A stretch of DNA of 64,000 nucleotides from Haloglomus halophilum. GTDB taxonomy: Archaea > Halobacteriota > Halobacteria > Halobacteriales > Haloarculaceae. The notes under the pieces are model-generated. The model was given only the letters and a program-made list of their open reading frames with translations. It was not told the DNA's origin and ran no database searches. The stretch is taken from positions 1,426,001 through 1,490,000 of the forward strand of contig NZ_CP101166.1 of NCBI RefSeq assembly GCF_024298885.1, in the 5' to 3' direction. The position numbers and the translations under genes are program-made. Shown here in pieces: positions 39,231-49,004 of the stretch; positions within the stretch are counted from its first letter, which is position 1; the number at the start of each line of letters is the position of its first letter.

Positions 39231-41849
39231 ATGACCGAGCACGACGTGGCCCAGCCGGCCACGGATGGTGGGACTGCGGATGCGGACGCGGACGCGGATA
39301 CGGACGCGGATGCCGAGGGCGGCACGGCGCCGGAGCCGGCGCCCGCACAGGACCGACGCGAGGACTTCGTCCCCGAGGGGATGCCGCGACCGGGCCCGGA
39401 CGCGCTGTACGGGGAGAACCCGACGCCGCCGGTGCTGCAGAACGGGCCCGGCTGGGAGGCCGAGCCGCTGCTCGTCTCCGGTACCGACGCGTACGCCGAC
39501 GGGGAGTACCTCTACCAGGACTACGTCTTCGACGACCACGGCGCCGACGTGACGCCGATGTACGCCGAGCCGCCCGAGGGGGCGAAGGCGGTCGGCGGGG
39601 TCTACCAGCAGCCGACGGGCGACTACTACTACCCACGCGATGAGGACCGCTACGCGTACAACGCCGCCGACCTGCTGGAGTTCCGCGCCCGACCGACGGA
39701 CGAGGGGGTCGCCTACCGCATCACGCTGAACACGATGCGCGCCGAGGACGCCGCAGCGGTCGCCATCGGCATCGACACCTCCGGCGAGGGCGACCCGGAC
39801 GGGGGCAGAACGGACTGGGGCTACGGCCTCGGCGAGCTGGGCGCCCCGGTCGACCACACGCTCGTGACGTGGGGCACCGGCGCCGAGTTCGACGGCGAGC
39901 CGCTCGACGAGGAGCGTCTCGTCGTCGACATGGAACGCAACCAGATCGAGGTGGAGGTTCCGCTGGAGCCGGGCGCGGAGACCTGGCGCCACTACTGCGC
40001 CGTCGGGCTCTGGGACCGCGAGCGCGAGGGGTTCAAGCGGGTCAACACGGCCGTCGACGACGAGTACCCCGGCGGCGGCGAGGGTGCCGAGGAGCTCCCC
40101 CCCGTGTTCAACGTCGGCTTCCGGTTCGACGAGCCGGTGGCGCGGAACGTGGATGCGGACAACCTGCTCCCGCGGCTGACATCGATGGGCCTGGACCTGC
40201 CGGGGACACTGCTGGGGGAGGTACAGGACCCCCAGCGCCTGCTCGGCCGTGTGCAGGGCATCGGCGACGCCATCGGGGACAGCCTGCGGAACCCGCTGAG
40301 CGGGAACCCGCTGGACCCGCTCGGGCTGGCCGGTGACCTCACCGATATCGTCGGCGACCTCGACGGCTACCCGCGCGTGTTCGGCCACGGGAACTGGCGC
40401 GACACCGCACAGGCGTTCGCGCTCGCCGAGCGCGACATCTCCGAGTTCCACGCCGATATCGACTTCGAGAAGCTCCGCGAGGCGGTGACCGAGCGCGACC
40501 TGCCGACCGGCGGCTACCACTCGTTCCTCTACCCCTCGCGCCACGAGTTCGACCACGACGGCGTCGACCCCCACCGGAACGTCTTCTACGGTCGCCTCCA
40601 GCCCTACAGCGCCTACATCCCCGAGAGCTACGACCACGACGACCCCGACCCGGCGCCGCTGGCACTCCTGTTGCACTCGCTGGGTTGCTGTTACAACCAG
40701 TACGCGACGTTCATGCCCAACTACGTGAAGGGGTTCGCCGAGGAGTACGGCGCCATCGTGATGACCCCGCAGGCCCGCGGTCCGGGGCTGTGGTACCAGC
40801 GCCAGGCCGAGCTCGACGTGTTCGAGGCGATGCGGGACCTCCGGGGGCGCTACGAGGTCGATATGGACCGCGTCACGGTGTCGGGCTACTCGATGGGCGG
40901 CTACGGTGTTCACCTCCTCACTGGGAAGCACCCGGACGTGTTCGCCCGGGGCTTCTCCATCGTCGGCACACCCTCGGAGGACCCGCTGGAGGGCCCGACC
41001 AACAGCATGCTGGAGACGCCCGCGGAGATCATGACGGGCCTGTTCGGCGGCGAGGACGGCGGCGACCTCATCACCGTCTTCGGCGACAAGCCCGAGGACG
41101 CACTCCGCCTGACCGACAACCTCCGGCACGTCCCGATGCTGCTGTGGAACGGCGCAGCCGACCCGCTGGTGCCCATCCTCGGCCCGGCGAACTACGCCCG
41201 GCGGATGGACGAGTTCGACTATCGGCACCGCATCGACGTGTTCCCCGGCGGGACACACATGATACTCGCGGCGTGTGACGAGTGGAGCGGCGGCCCGGAG
41301 TACGTCGCCGAGGGCCACCGCGAGGCCGAACCGAAGCGGGTCACGTACAAGCACGTCCCCGAGTTCGACTACCCCGAGTTCGGCCTGGTCCACGACGGAG
41401 CCTACTGGGTGGACGGCATCACCGCCCACGAGGAGTTCTCCAGCGGCCGCGTCGACGCCATCTCGCTGGCCGAGGGCTACGAGGCGCCCCACGTGAAGCA
41501 TTTCAACTGGACCGGGAGCCAGCCCCAGCCCCACGTCACCCGCGGCGTCGAGTGGGTCGACCCGGACGAGGCGGACGGGGACGGCGAGCGCAACCTCGCC
41601 GACGACGACGAGCGCGACGGCCACGAGCGCTACGCGCCCGCCAACGCGCTCAACATCACCTGCTGGGGCGTCGACGAGGTCACCGTCCACATGGAGGGGG
41701 CGAAGCTCGACCCCACCGCGGAACTGCGCATCGACTACCGCGCGAGCAACGAGACGACGGTCGTCCTCTCCAGTGCCGAGGGCGAGCGCGAGGTCACGCT
41801 TCCCGAGGACCGCGACGGCGCGACCACGACGGTCGACCCCATCGCGTGA
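39231..41849 (+). CDS. Large alpha/beta-hydrolase with N-terminal beta-sandwich module (first of two tandem copies)
   Basis: 872 residues. Residues 60-280 are a beta-rich module ([46 protein letters not shown]...GIDTS) that resembles the C-terminal binding module of glucodextranase-like enzymes (tentative). Residues about 430-690 are an alpha/beta hydrolase: [56 protein letters not shown] (nucleophile Ser554), [13 protein letters not shown] (likely Asp) and PGGTHM (likely His). The layout suggests an esterase or depolymerase acting on a large substrate. No signal peptide or membrane segment is visible; the N-terminus is Ala/Asp-rich. The second copy follows 94 bases downstream. Substrate unknown. 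Confidence 0.78.
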   Translation: MTEHDVAQPATDGGTADADADADTDADAEGGTAPEPAPAQDRREDFVPEGMPRPGPDALYGENPTPPVLQNGPGWEAEPLLVSGTDAYADGEYLYQDYVFDDHGADVTPMYAEPPEGAKAVGGVYQQPTGDYYYPRDEDRYAYNAADLLEFRARPTDEGVAYRITLNTMRAEDAAAVAIGIDTSGEGDPDGGRTDWGYGLGELGAPVDHTLVTWGTGAEFDGEPLDEERLVVDMERNQIEVEVPLEPGAETWRHYCAVGLWDREREGFKRVNTAVDDEYPGGGEGAEELPPVFNVGFRFDEPVARNVDADNLLPRLTSMGLDLPGTLLGEVQDPQRLLGRVQGIGDAIGDSLRNPLSGNPLDPLGLAGDLTDIVGDLDGYPRVFGHGNWRDTAQAFALAERDISEFHADIDFEKLREAVTERDLPTGGYHSFLYPSRHEFDHDGVDPHRNVFYGRLQPYSAYIPESYDHDDPDPAPLALLLHSLGCCYNQYATFMPNYVKGFAEEYGAIVMTPQARGPGLWYQRQAELDVFEAMRDLRGRYEVDMDRVTVSGYSMGGYGVHLLTGKHPDVFARGFSIVGTPSEDPLEGPTNSMLETPAEIMTGLFGGEDGGDLITVFGDKPEDALRLTDNLRHVPMLLWNGAADPLVPILGPANYARRMDEFDYRHRIDVFPGGTHMILAACDEWSGGPEYVAEGHREAEPKRVTYKHVPEFDYPEFGLVHDGAYWVDGITAHEEFSSGRVDAISLAEGYEAPHVKHFNWTGSQPQPHVTRGVEWVDPDEADGDGERNLADDDERDGHERYAPANALNITCWGVDEVTVHMEGAKLDPTAELRIDYRASNETTVVLSSAEGEREVTLPEDRDGATTTVDPIA

Positions 41850-41880
41850 GCGGGGGACATCCCGCCCCGACCGGCGCCGA

Positions 41881-41888
41881 TTTATAAA
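41881..41888 (+). promoter_or_regulatory. TATA box of the second large esterase gene
   Basis: TTTATAAA, the cleanest TATA box in the window, 56-63 bases before ATG 41944. The expected transcript would carry a leader of about 30 bases, including the AT-rich CAAGGAAACAGGTTTACAG. This means the second copy has its own promoter. Confidence 0.75.
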
Positions 41889-41943
41889 CACACCACCAGA
41901 AACAAGGAAACAGGTTTACAGTTGCGTACGTAAAGGGACGGCT

Positions 41944-44382
41944 ATGTCCGAGGACCACGGCGACCCGGCCGAGTTGCCGACCACCTCACCGCGGCCGGGG
42001 CCGGACGCGCTGTACGGGTCGAACCCGACCCCACCGCCGCTGGAGAACGGCCCCGGCTGGGAGGCCGACCCGCTGCTCGTCTGTGGCGCCGCCGCGTACG
42101 ACGACGGCGAGTACCTCTACCAGGATTACGTCTTCGACGACCACGGTGCCGACCAGCGGTCCGTGCTGTCGCGGGCGCCGGCCAACACCCAGAGCGCCTA
42201 CGGGAGCTTCTCGCCGGCCACCGGCGACCTGTTCTACCCCAACGACCACAACCGCTACGCGTTCAACTGCGCGGACCTGCTGGAGTTCCGTGCCCGGGTC
42301 GACGCCGACCCGGACGAGGGCGACGAGATCGTCTACCGCTTCACGCTGAACGCGATGGTCGAACCCGACCTGACCGCCGTCGCGGTCGGCATCGACACGA
42401 CGGCGTCGGGCGGGCCCGTCGCCGGGTCGAGCGACTGGGGGTACGGCCTGGGCGACCTGGGTGCCCCGGCCGACCACGTCCTCGTGACGTGGGGCACGGG
42501 TGCCGAGCTGGACGGCGAGCGCCTCGACGACGACCGGGTGAGCGTCGACGTCGAGCGCAACCAGATCGAGGTCCGGGTCCCGCTGGACCCGGGCGTCGAG
42601 ACCTGGCGCCACTACTGCGTGACCGGGCTGTGGGACCCCGACGGGGAGCAGTTCAAACAGCCCCGCGAGAGCCCGACCGACGACCTGCCCGGCGGCGCCC
42701 GGCCCTCCTCGAACCCGCCGCCGGTGTTCAACGTGGGGTTCCGGTTCGACGAGCCGCTCCAGGAGGAGGAGCTCAACCTGCTGGGGCTGAGCCAGGCGTT
42801 CCGGAACGTGCTCATCGGTGGGCTCCCCCGGTTCTTGACGGGGACGCTGAGCCGGGTGACGCCCATCCCGGGGCTGGACTCGGCGGTCGACGAGGTGACG
42901 GCCGCGCTGGACGGGGAACTCCCCCGGACCATCGGGCGGGGCAACTGGCGCGAGTACGGCCAGGCCCGTGCCCTGGCCGAGCGGGACATCTCCCGGTTCC
43001 ACACGGACCTGGACTTCGCCAAACTGCGCTCGGGGCTGGACGACAGCCGCGTCCCGAAGACGGGCTACCTGACGCTGCTGTACCCCTCCCGGTACGACTA
43101 CGGCCGGCAGGGGACCGACCCCTACAACGACGTGTTCTGGGGTCGACTCCAGCCGTACGGCGCGTACGTCCCGCCCGAGCACGACCCCGAGGAGCCCTCG
43201 CCGATGACGCTGATGCTCCACTCGCTGGGCTGTAACTACAACGAGTACAGCGTCTTCATGCCCGGGCTCGTCGAGAGCATCGCGAACGAACAGGACGGCA
43301 TCGTCCTGATGCCCCAGGCCCGCGGCCCGGGGCGCTGGTACCGCAAGGAGGGCGAGGTCGACGTGTTCGAGGCGTGGCGCGACCTCGAGACGCGCTACGA
43401 GATCGACCGCGACCAGGTGACGGTGTCGGGCTACTCGATGGGCGGGTTCGGCACGCAGATCCTCTCCGCGAAGTACCCCGACCTGTTCGCCCGTGGCTTC
43501 TCGGTCGTGGCACCACCCTCGGAGGACCCCATCGAGGGGCCGACATCCGGCCTGCTCCGGTCGCCGCCGCTGCTGACCCAGCGCCTGCTCGGCGGCCGCG
43601 GCGGCGGGGAGTTCCTCACCCTCTTCACCACCCACCAGGAGAACGCGATGGAGCTCTCGGACAACCTCCGGCATATCCCGATGCTGCTGTGGAACGGCGG
43701 CATCGACGAACTGGTGCCGGTGCTGGGGCCCATCAACTACAGCCGGAAGCTCAAGGAGCACGGCTACCGCCACCAGCTCGACATCTTCCCGGCGGCGGGC
43801 CACCTGATGCTCGCGGTCCGGGACCAGTGGAACCGGGGCCCCGAGTTCCTCGCCCGTGGCGAGGTCAAGCGCGGCCCGACACGGGTCACCTACCGGCGCG
43901 ACCCCGAGTTCGACGAGCCCGCGCTCGGGCTCGCCCACGACAAGGCCTACTGGGTGAGCGACATCCGTGTCCGCGATCAGGACGAGGGGGGACTCGTCGA
44001 TGCCCACTCGCTGGCCGAGGGGTACGACAAGGCGGTCTCCGAGAACTTCCGCGAAACCGGAAGCGACCCGCAGACCCGCATCACGAAGGGCACCAAGTGG
44101 GTCGACTTCGAGCACGTCCACGACGAGGCCAACGAACTCCACGTCAAGCTGGAGAACGTCGACGCCGTCACGCTGTGGATCGAGGAGGCCGGGCTCGAAC
44201 CGGACGAGGACCTCACGCTCATCGTCCGGAGCGACGGGCTCGCCGAGCTGATGCTCGCGGGCACGTTCGGCCGCGAGACCGTCGAGGTCATCGAGGGCGA
44301 CACCACCATCGACCTCGGCCCGCTCGTGAACCCCCACCCCGACGACGCCGGCGCGGCCGGGCAACCGGGCGAAGCCGACTAA
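41944..44382 (+). CDS. Large alpha/beta-hydrolase with N-terminal beta-sandwich module (second tandem copy)
   Basis: 812 residues, same architecture as its neighbour. N-terminal module [36 protein letters not shown]; hydrolase domain [56 protein letters not shown] (nucleophile Ser498), LLWNGGIDELVPV and PAAGHLM. The two paralogues are similar along most of their length, but the linker between module and hydrolase (about residues 230-350) differs in length and sequence. No signal peptide. The C-terminal beta domain (HVKLENVDAVTLWIEEAGL) matches that of the first copy. It has its own TATA box, so the copies may be expressed under different conditions. Confidence 0.78.
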   Translation: MSEDHGDPAELPTTSPRPGPDALYGSNPTPPPLENGPGWEADPLLVCGAAAYDDGEYLYQDYVFDDHGADQRSVLSRAPANTQSAYGSFSPATGDLFYPNDHNRYAFNCADLLEFRARVDADPDEGDEIVYRFTLNAMVEPDLTAVAVGIDTTASGGPVAGSSDWGYGLGDLGAPADHVLVTWGTGAELDGERLDDDRVSVDVERNQIEVRVPLDPGVETWRHYCVTGLWDPDGEQFKQPRESPTDDLPGGARPSSNPPPVFNVGFRFDEPLQEEELNLLGLSQAFRNVLIGGLPRFLTGTLSRVTPIPGLDSAVDEVTAALDGELPRTIGRGNWREYGQARALAERDISRFHTDLDFAKLRSGLDDSRVPKTGYLTLLYPSRYDYGRQGTDPYNDVFWGRLQPYGAYVPPEHDPEEPSPMTLMLHSLGCNYNEYSVFMPGLVESIANEQDGIVLMPQARGPGRWYRKEGEVDVFEAWRDLETRYEIDRDQVTVSGYSMGGFGTQILSAKYPDLFARGFSVVAPPSEDPIEGPTSGLLRSPPLLTQRLLGGRGGGEFLTLFTTHQENAMELSDNLRHIPMLLWNGGIDELVPVLGPINYSRKLKEHGYRHQLDIFPAAGHLMLAVRDQWNRGPEFLARGEVKRGPTRVTYRRDPEFDEPALGLAHDKAYWVSDIRVRDQDEGGLVDAHSLAEGYDKAVSENFRETGSDPQTRITKGTKWVDFEHVHDEANELHVKLENVDAVTLWIEEAGLEPDEDLTLIVRSDGLAELMLAGTFGRETVEVIEGDTTIDLGPLVNPHPDDAGAAGQPGEAD

Positions 44383-44517
44383 CCCCCGAACCCGAGCTGG
44401 TACTCCTTCCTCGATTGAGGGCGGTAGCTCGGTGGTCCCGTCCAACGTCGGTGGGGCGGTTCCCGGCATCCGGGACCCACCCCTACACTTTCGGCCCCGG
44501 CAATCGGTAGTCCGGCC

Positions 44518-44961
44518 ATGTACGACACCATCCTGATCCCGACCGACGGGAGCGAACCCGCGACAGCCGCACTGGACCACGCCGCCGAACTGGCGGCCGA
44601 CCACGACGCGGTGGTCCACCTGCTGTACGTCACGGAATCGCCAGCCATCGCGCCGACGCCGACCGCCGGGGACGTGCTGGACGAACTGGAGCGGCACGGC
44701 GAGGAGGTCGTCGACGAGGCCGCCGAGCGGCTGCGGAACCTGCGGGTCCACACCGCCGTCGCCCGCGGGTCGCCACACCGGGCCATCCTCGACTACACGA
44801 AGCGGAACGACATCGACCTCGTCGTGATGGGGACCCACGGCCGGACGGGCCTCTCGCACGCGCTGCTGGGGAGCGTCGCCGAGCGCGTGGTTCGGCTCTC
44901 GCCGGTGCCGGTGCTGACGGTTCGACATGGCGACGCCGCAGCCGACGAGAACGCGGAGTGA
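44518..44961 (+). CDS. Universal stress protein (UspA family)
   Basis: 147 residues. Usp fold: MYDTILIPTDGSEPATAALD, a VVHLLYVTE strand, and the ATP-binding motif VVMGTHGRTGLSHALLGSVA (G-x-x-G-x9-G-S) followed by VPVLTVRH. It is cytoplasmic and probably ATP-binding; members help cells survive stress and often associate with transporters. It is monocistronic between the esterase gene and fttA (convergent). Confidence 0.93.
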   Translation: MYDTILIPTDGSEPATAALDHAAELAADHDAVVHLLYVTESPAIAPTPTAGDVLDELERHGEEVVDEAAERLRNLRVHTAVARGSPHRAILDYTKRNDIDLVVMGTHGRTGLSHALLGSVAERVVRLSPVPVLTVRHGDAAADENAE

Positions 44962-45081
44962 CCTGCCCTCGTAGGGTCGTCCCGGCGCACGCGCACGTCT
45001 CCATCGGCCGACCCAGCGCAACCCGCTGGCGCCCGATGTCGGGGAACCGCTCCATATCGATGGGTCGCCGGTGACCGGCGG

Positions 45082-46986
45082 TCAGTCACACCTGAACGTC
45101 TCGAGGTTGCGCGGCTGGTAGGTCGCCATCCCGAACTCCTCGTACAGTGCCGAGGAGAACTGGTTGGTCGCCGTCTCGTCGCCGTGGACACAGAGGACCC
45201 GCTCCGGGCGGTCGGACATCGTCCGGACGTAGTTCTCCAGTCCCTGCCGGTCGGCGTGGCCCGAGAACCCGCTGACATCCTCGACCCGCAGTTCGAGGGT
45301 GACCCGTGACTCGCCGCCGTCGTAGCGGGGGAGTCGCACGTCGCGTCGGCCCAGCTGGATGCGCCGCCCCATCGTGCCCTCGGCCTGGTAGCCGACGAAG
45401 ACGAGGGTGTTGGCCGGGTCCGTGCCGAGCAGGTCGAGCCAGGAGAAGATGGGGCCGCCGGTCACCATCCCGGAGGTCGAGAGGACGATGGCGGGCTCGC
45501 CGTCGGCGATCTCCTGGCGCTGGTCCGACCCGCCGTCGACGTGCTGGAACTGGTCGGCCAGGAACGGGTTCTCGTCCTCGTAGAGGATGCGCTCGCGGAG
45601 CCCGTCACGCAGGTACTCCGGGTAGGCGGTGTGGATGGCGGTCGCCTCCCGGATCATCCCGTCGAGGTAGACCGGCACCGTCGGCAGGTCGCCGCTCCGC
45701 ATCGCGTCGGCCAGCACCAGCAGCATCTCCTGGGAGCGCCCGACCGCGAACGCCGGGATGACGACCTTGCCGTCGCCCTCGAGCGTCTCGCCGATGACAT
45801 CGACCAGCTTCCGCTCGGCGTCCTCCTGGTCGGTGGAGTAGTCGCCCCGGCGACCGTAGGTCGACTCCATGACGAGCGTCTCCGAGCGGGGGAAGTCGTT
45901 GTCGGCGCCGTTGAACAGCCGGGTGTCCGTGTAGTGGATGTCGCCGGAGAAGACGACGTTGTGGAAGCCGTCGCCGACGTGGAAGTGTGCCGACGCGCTC
46001 CCGAGGATGTGGCCGGCGTTGTGCAGCGTGAGCTTCACGTCCGGCGCGATGTCGGTCACGTTGCCGTACTCGACGGGGATGGTCCGCTTGAGCGCCTCCC
46101 GGACCATCATCGAGTCGTACGGCGGCGAGCGGCCCTGTTTGGAGGCGACATCCAGGTAGTCGAGCTGGAGCAGCCCCATCAGGTCGCGCGTCGGCTCGGT
46201 GAGGTAGATCGGCCCGTCGTAGCCGTACTTGAAGAGGATCGGCAGGAGCGCCGAGTGGTCCAGATGGGCGTGGGTCAGCACGACCGCGTCGATATCGGTC
46301 AGCGGCATCGCCTCCGGCGCCTGGAGGTAGGGGACCTCGCCCTCGGCGCCGGGCTTGTCGCCACAGTCGATCAGGACGCGTGTGTTGGCCGTACTGAGGA
46401 CGAAACTGGCCCGCCCGACCTCCCGGCAGCAGCCCAGCGTCGAGATGCGGACCCACTCCGGGTCCGACGAGCCGGTGTGGATGTTCTCGCCGACGCGCTG
46501 GAGGAACTCGCGGCGGTCGGCCCGCTCACGGGTGAGGTAGTTCCGGACGTTCGCGACGGTATCGGACTCCATCGGGGGGGTCCGGACGACCTCGACGGTC
46601 CAGCCAGCCTCGGAGGCGATCTGGCGTTTGGTCTCGCCCCCACGGCCGATGACCAGCCCCGGCTTCTCGGCCTCGATCAGCACCTCGCCGGTCTCGGGAT
46701 GGAACTCGATGTCGCGAAGCCCCGCCTCCTCGGGGAGGGCGTTCCGGATGATGGTCTCGGCCTCGCTTCGGGTGCTGCGGGCGTCCGCCGTCGGCCGGAC
46801 GGTCAGGCGTTTCTGGAGGGTGCTGGCCAGTCGACCGACGAGCCGGTCGTCCCTGGCGAACACGTCCGGCGTACTGGTGTAGACGACCAGCTCCGGACCT
46901 TCGAACCGGATGTCGTCGAGGTCTGCGTCCGCGGGGAGCTCCTCGCGTAACTGCGTACGGTACTCACTGAGGGTTCCTTCGTGCAT
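45082..46986 (-). CDS. fttA: Archaeal CPSF-like ribonuclease and transcription terminator FttA (aCPSF1)
   Basis: 634 residues. Residues 1-140 hold the N-terminal KH-type RNA-binding domains (PGLVIGRGGETKRQIASEAG). The metallo-beta-lactamase core follows: TLGCCREVGRASFVLSTAN, VVLTHAHLDHSALLPILFKY (HxHxDH zinc motif), GHILGSASAHF and FSGDIHY. The beta-CASP domain follows with PAFAVGRSQEMLLVL and ends with SGFSGHADRQGLENYV (motif C histidine). aCPSF1/FttA cleaves nascent RNA at T-rich sites and ends transcription in archaea. The TATA-like TGTTATACTG (minus strand, 47067-47076) implies a leader of about 55 bases, unlike most genes here. Start ATG at 46986 gives the family-typical N-terminus. Confidence 0.95.
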   Translation of the reverse strand: MHEGTLSEYRTQLREELPADADLDDIRFEGPELVVYTSTPDVFARDDRLVGRLASTLQKRLTVRPTADARSTRSEAETIIRNALPEEAGLRDIEFHPETGEVLIEAEKPGLVIGRGGETKRQIASEAGWTVEVVRTPPMESDTVANVRNYLTRERADRREFLQRVGENIHTGSSDPEWVRISTLGCCREVGRASFVLSTANTRVLIDCGDKPGAEGEVPYLQAPEAMPLTDIDAVVLTHAHLDHSALLPILFKYGYDGPIYLTEPTRDLMGLLQLDYLDVASKQGRSPPYDSMMVREALKRTIPVEYGNVTDIAPDVKLTLHNAGHILGSASAHFHVGDGFHNVVFSGDIHYTDTRLFNGADNDFPRSETLVMESTYGRRGDYSTDQEDAERKLVDVIGETLEGDGKVVIPAFAVGRSQEMLLVLADAMRSGDLPTVPVYLDGMIREATAIHTAYPEYLRDGLRERILYEDENPFLADQFQHVDGGSDQRQEIADGEPAIVLSTSGMVTGGPIFSWLDLLGTDPANTLVFVGYQAEGTMGRRIQLGRRDVRLPRYDGGESRVTLELRVEDVSGFSGHADRQGLENYVRTMSDRPERVLCVHGDETATNQFSSALYEEFGMATYQPRNLETFRCD

Positions 46987-47251
46987 GGATAGGTGCGCCG
47001 TGCGAGGCCGCCAACCGGAGAAACGACGCCCTCGAGCCGGGCGATACTGGCCTCTCCGCGGTCCCGCAGTATAACACTTTTGAGACGCATGGTGGCTCCG
47101 GTGTGTCTCAGGCCCGCCCCGGGACCGAACAGTCCCGTCCCGAGATTCGAACAGGCCGACCCCCGGCGTTGCCGAACGGCTGGGGAGCAGCGGACCACGG
47201 GGAGCGACGGATTCCGAGGGGTTGACACCGGGCGGGCGCCAGCGCCGGCGT

Positions 47252-47983
47252 ATGCACGACGACGACCCGCCATCGGCCATCGTGGTCGGTGCCTCCTCGG
47301 GAATCGGGGAGGCGCTGGCCCGCGAGTTCGCCGACCACGGCTACGAGGTCGGCCTGACAGCCCGCCGACGCGAGAAGCTCGAACTCATCGGGAACCAGCT
47401 CGACACCCAGGCCTACGTCGCGAAGATGGACGTGACCGACCTCGCGGACGCCCGCGAGGGGTTCTTCGAGGTCGCCGACGCGATGGGTGACGTGGACGTG
47501 GTCGTGCTCTGTGCCGGCGTCGGCCAGGAGAACCGCGACCTCGACTGGGAGACCGAACGCGAGACCATCGACGTGAACGTCCGCGGGTTCACGGCGCTCG
47601 CGACGGCCGCGATGGACCGCTTCGAGCAGCAGGGCCACGGCCACCTCGTCGGCATCTCCTCGGTCGCGGCGCACATGGCTAACGGCGCCGTCCCCGCGTA
47701 CCCGGCGTCGAAGGCGTTCGTCTCGAACTACTGCGACGGACTCCGGTACCGGGGCCGGAACCTGGACGCCGACGTGGACGTGACGACAATCGAACCCGGC
47801 TTCGTCGACACGGAGATGGCCGGGGGGACGTTCTGGATGTGCTCGCCCGAGACCGCCGCTGCGCAGATATATCGGGCGGTCCGGCGGGGGAAGCGCCACG
47901 CGTACGTCACCCGGCGCTGGTGGCTGGTCGCGGGCGTCATCGGGCTCATGCCGGACGTGCTGAAGCGGCGGCTGTTCTCGTAG
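47252..47983 (+). CDS. Short-chain dehydrogenase/reductase (SDR)
   Basis: 243 residues. Cofactor motif AIVVGASSGIGEALAREFAD (TGxxxGIG class, Thr replaced by Val-Gly-Ala start), VVLCAGVGQEN (NAG-like), and the catalytic triad GISSVAAHMANGAVPAYPAS then KAFVSNYCDGL (Ser, Tyr, Lys). The C-terminal helices WWLVAGVIGLMPDVLKRRL suggest membrane association, as in lipid-linked SDRs. It reduces or oxidises a carbonyl with NAD(P)(H); substrate unknown. The ATG at 47252 starts the Rossmann domain; ten extra residues upstream are not conserved in style. Confidence 0.9.
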   Translation: MHDDDPPSAIVVGASSGIGEALAREFADHGYEVGLTARRREKLELIGNQLDTQAYVAKMDVTDLADAREGFFEVADAMGDVDVVVLCAGVGQENRDLDWETERETIDVNVRGFTALATAAMDRFEQQGHGHLVGISSVAAHMANGAVPAYPASKAFVSNYCDGLRYRGRNLDADVDVTTIEPGFVDTEMAGGTFWMCSPETAAAQIYRAVRRGKRHAYVTRRWWLVAGVIGLMPDVLKRRLFS

Positions 47984-48032
47984 CGGCGCCGGCCGGGGGC
48001 GCGGGGACTGGTGGACCAGCTCCGGGGCCGCA

Positions 48033-48971
48033 TCAACCGTCCGACGGACGGTCGACACCCCAGGTATCGCGGGCGGCAGACAGCGACTCGCCGGCGGTCT
48101 CGCCACGGTACCCGAGGAGATCGTCGTACCCGGTCTCGGACATGAGGATCGGGACGAACGGCTCGTCGGCCACGTACTCTTCAGTGGCACTCTGGGCGAC
48201 GGTACTCCCCTCGGAGACTCGTTCGAAGTTCTCCACGAGTAGCTCGTAGTCGGGGCCGGACGGTTGCGAGACCGCGTCGGTCACCGTGTAGTAGGTCGAG
48301 TCGCCACCAGTCGGCTCCTCGGGGAGCACGTCGACCAGCCGGAGGAACGCCTCGACGATCCCGGTGGCGTTCTCCGTGGCCTCCTCGGTGAGCTGTCGCC
48401 CCGCCTCGATGCTGATGACGGGGGCAGCGGTCGGGAGCGACCCCTCGATACAGGGCGTCGGATCGACGATGTGCGGTATCGGAAGGCGTGCGGCCAGCTC
48501 CTGGACGGGGGGATACGACCGTGAGACGAAGGCGATGGGGTCGTCGAAGGAGTGGGTCGAATGGATCGAGAGCACCGGACCACAGTCGTCGATCTCCGCG
48601 AGGAGCGCGGCCGCGAGCCGGCGTTCACGGGCCCCACTGTCGGGATCTCCGGGGAACACCCGGTTCATGTCGGCATCGAGGTAGCGACGGTGGCTGGCCA
48701 CTGCGGGCGGGTTCGCCACCACGAGTTTCACCGGGCGCTGGAGGTCGGGGTTGGACTCGATCACCTGCCGCACGGCGCGAACACCGCTCGGCTCGTCACC
48801 GTGGACGCCACCCACGATGGCCACGTCGGCATCGTCGCCGGGACCGAGCACCGTCGTGGCCGGAGTGACATCTTCTCCGAACACACACGGCCGTCCGGGA
48901 GCGAGCGGAAAGACTGACACGGTCCGGCCCAGTGTGCCCACGCTCGCTGGACTCCCGCGTGGCGAACCCAT
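48033..48971 (-). CDS. Succinylglutamate desuccinylase / aspartoacylase family deacylase (M14-like)
   Basis: 312 residues. Zinc site motif VAIVGGVHGDEPSGVRAV (HGxxE) followed by ANPPAVASHRRYLDADMNRV (NP and DxNR substrate-binding motifs), and GPVLSIHSTHSFDDPIAFVS (second His). The glutamate expected as general base is in VISIEAGRQLTEEATENATG. Members remove acyl groups from N-acyl amino acids. The C-terminal domain (about residues 215-312) is a beta subdomain typical of this family. No signal peptide, so cytoplasmic. It is monocistronic. Confidence 0.85.
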   Translation of the reverse strand: MGSPRGSPASVGTLGRTVSVFPLAPGRPCVFGEDVTPATTVLGPGDDADVAIVGGVHGDEPSGVRAVRQVIESNPDLQRPVKLVVANPPAVASHRRYLDADMNRVFPGDPDSGARERRLAAALLAEIDDCGPVLSIHSTHSFDDPIAFVSRSYPPVQELAARLPIPHIVDPTPCIEGSLPTAAPVISIEAGRQLTEEATENATGIVEAFLRLVDVLPEEPTGGDSTYYTVTDAVSQPSGPDYELLVENFERVSEGSTVAQSATEEYVADEPFVPILMSETGYDDLLGYRGETAGESLSAARDTWGVDRPSDG

Positions 48972-49004
48972 GAATATCCGACAGGAACGGAGCCGCGGGG
49001 CGCG

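Noticed and set aside
39219-44510. Several long antisense or alternate-frame ORFs, including 890 and 1011 residues on the minus strand
   Set aside because: They mirror the two large hydrolase genes; the plus-strand frames have clear hydrolase motifs, the others do not.
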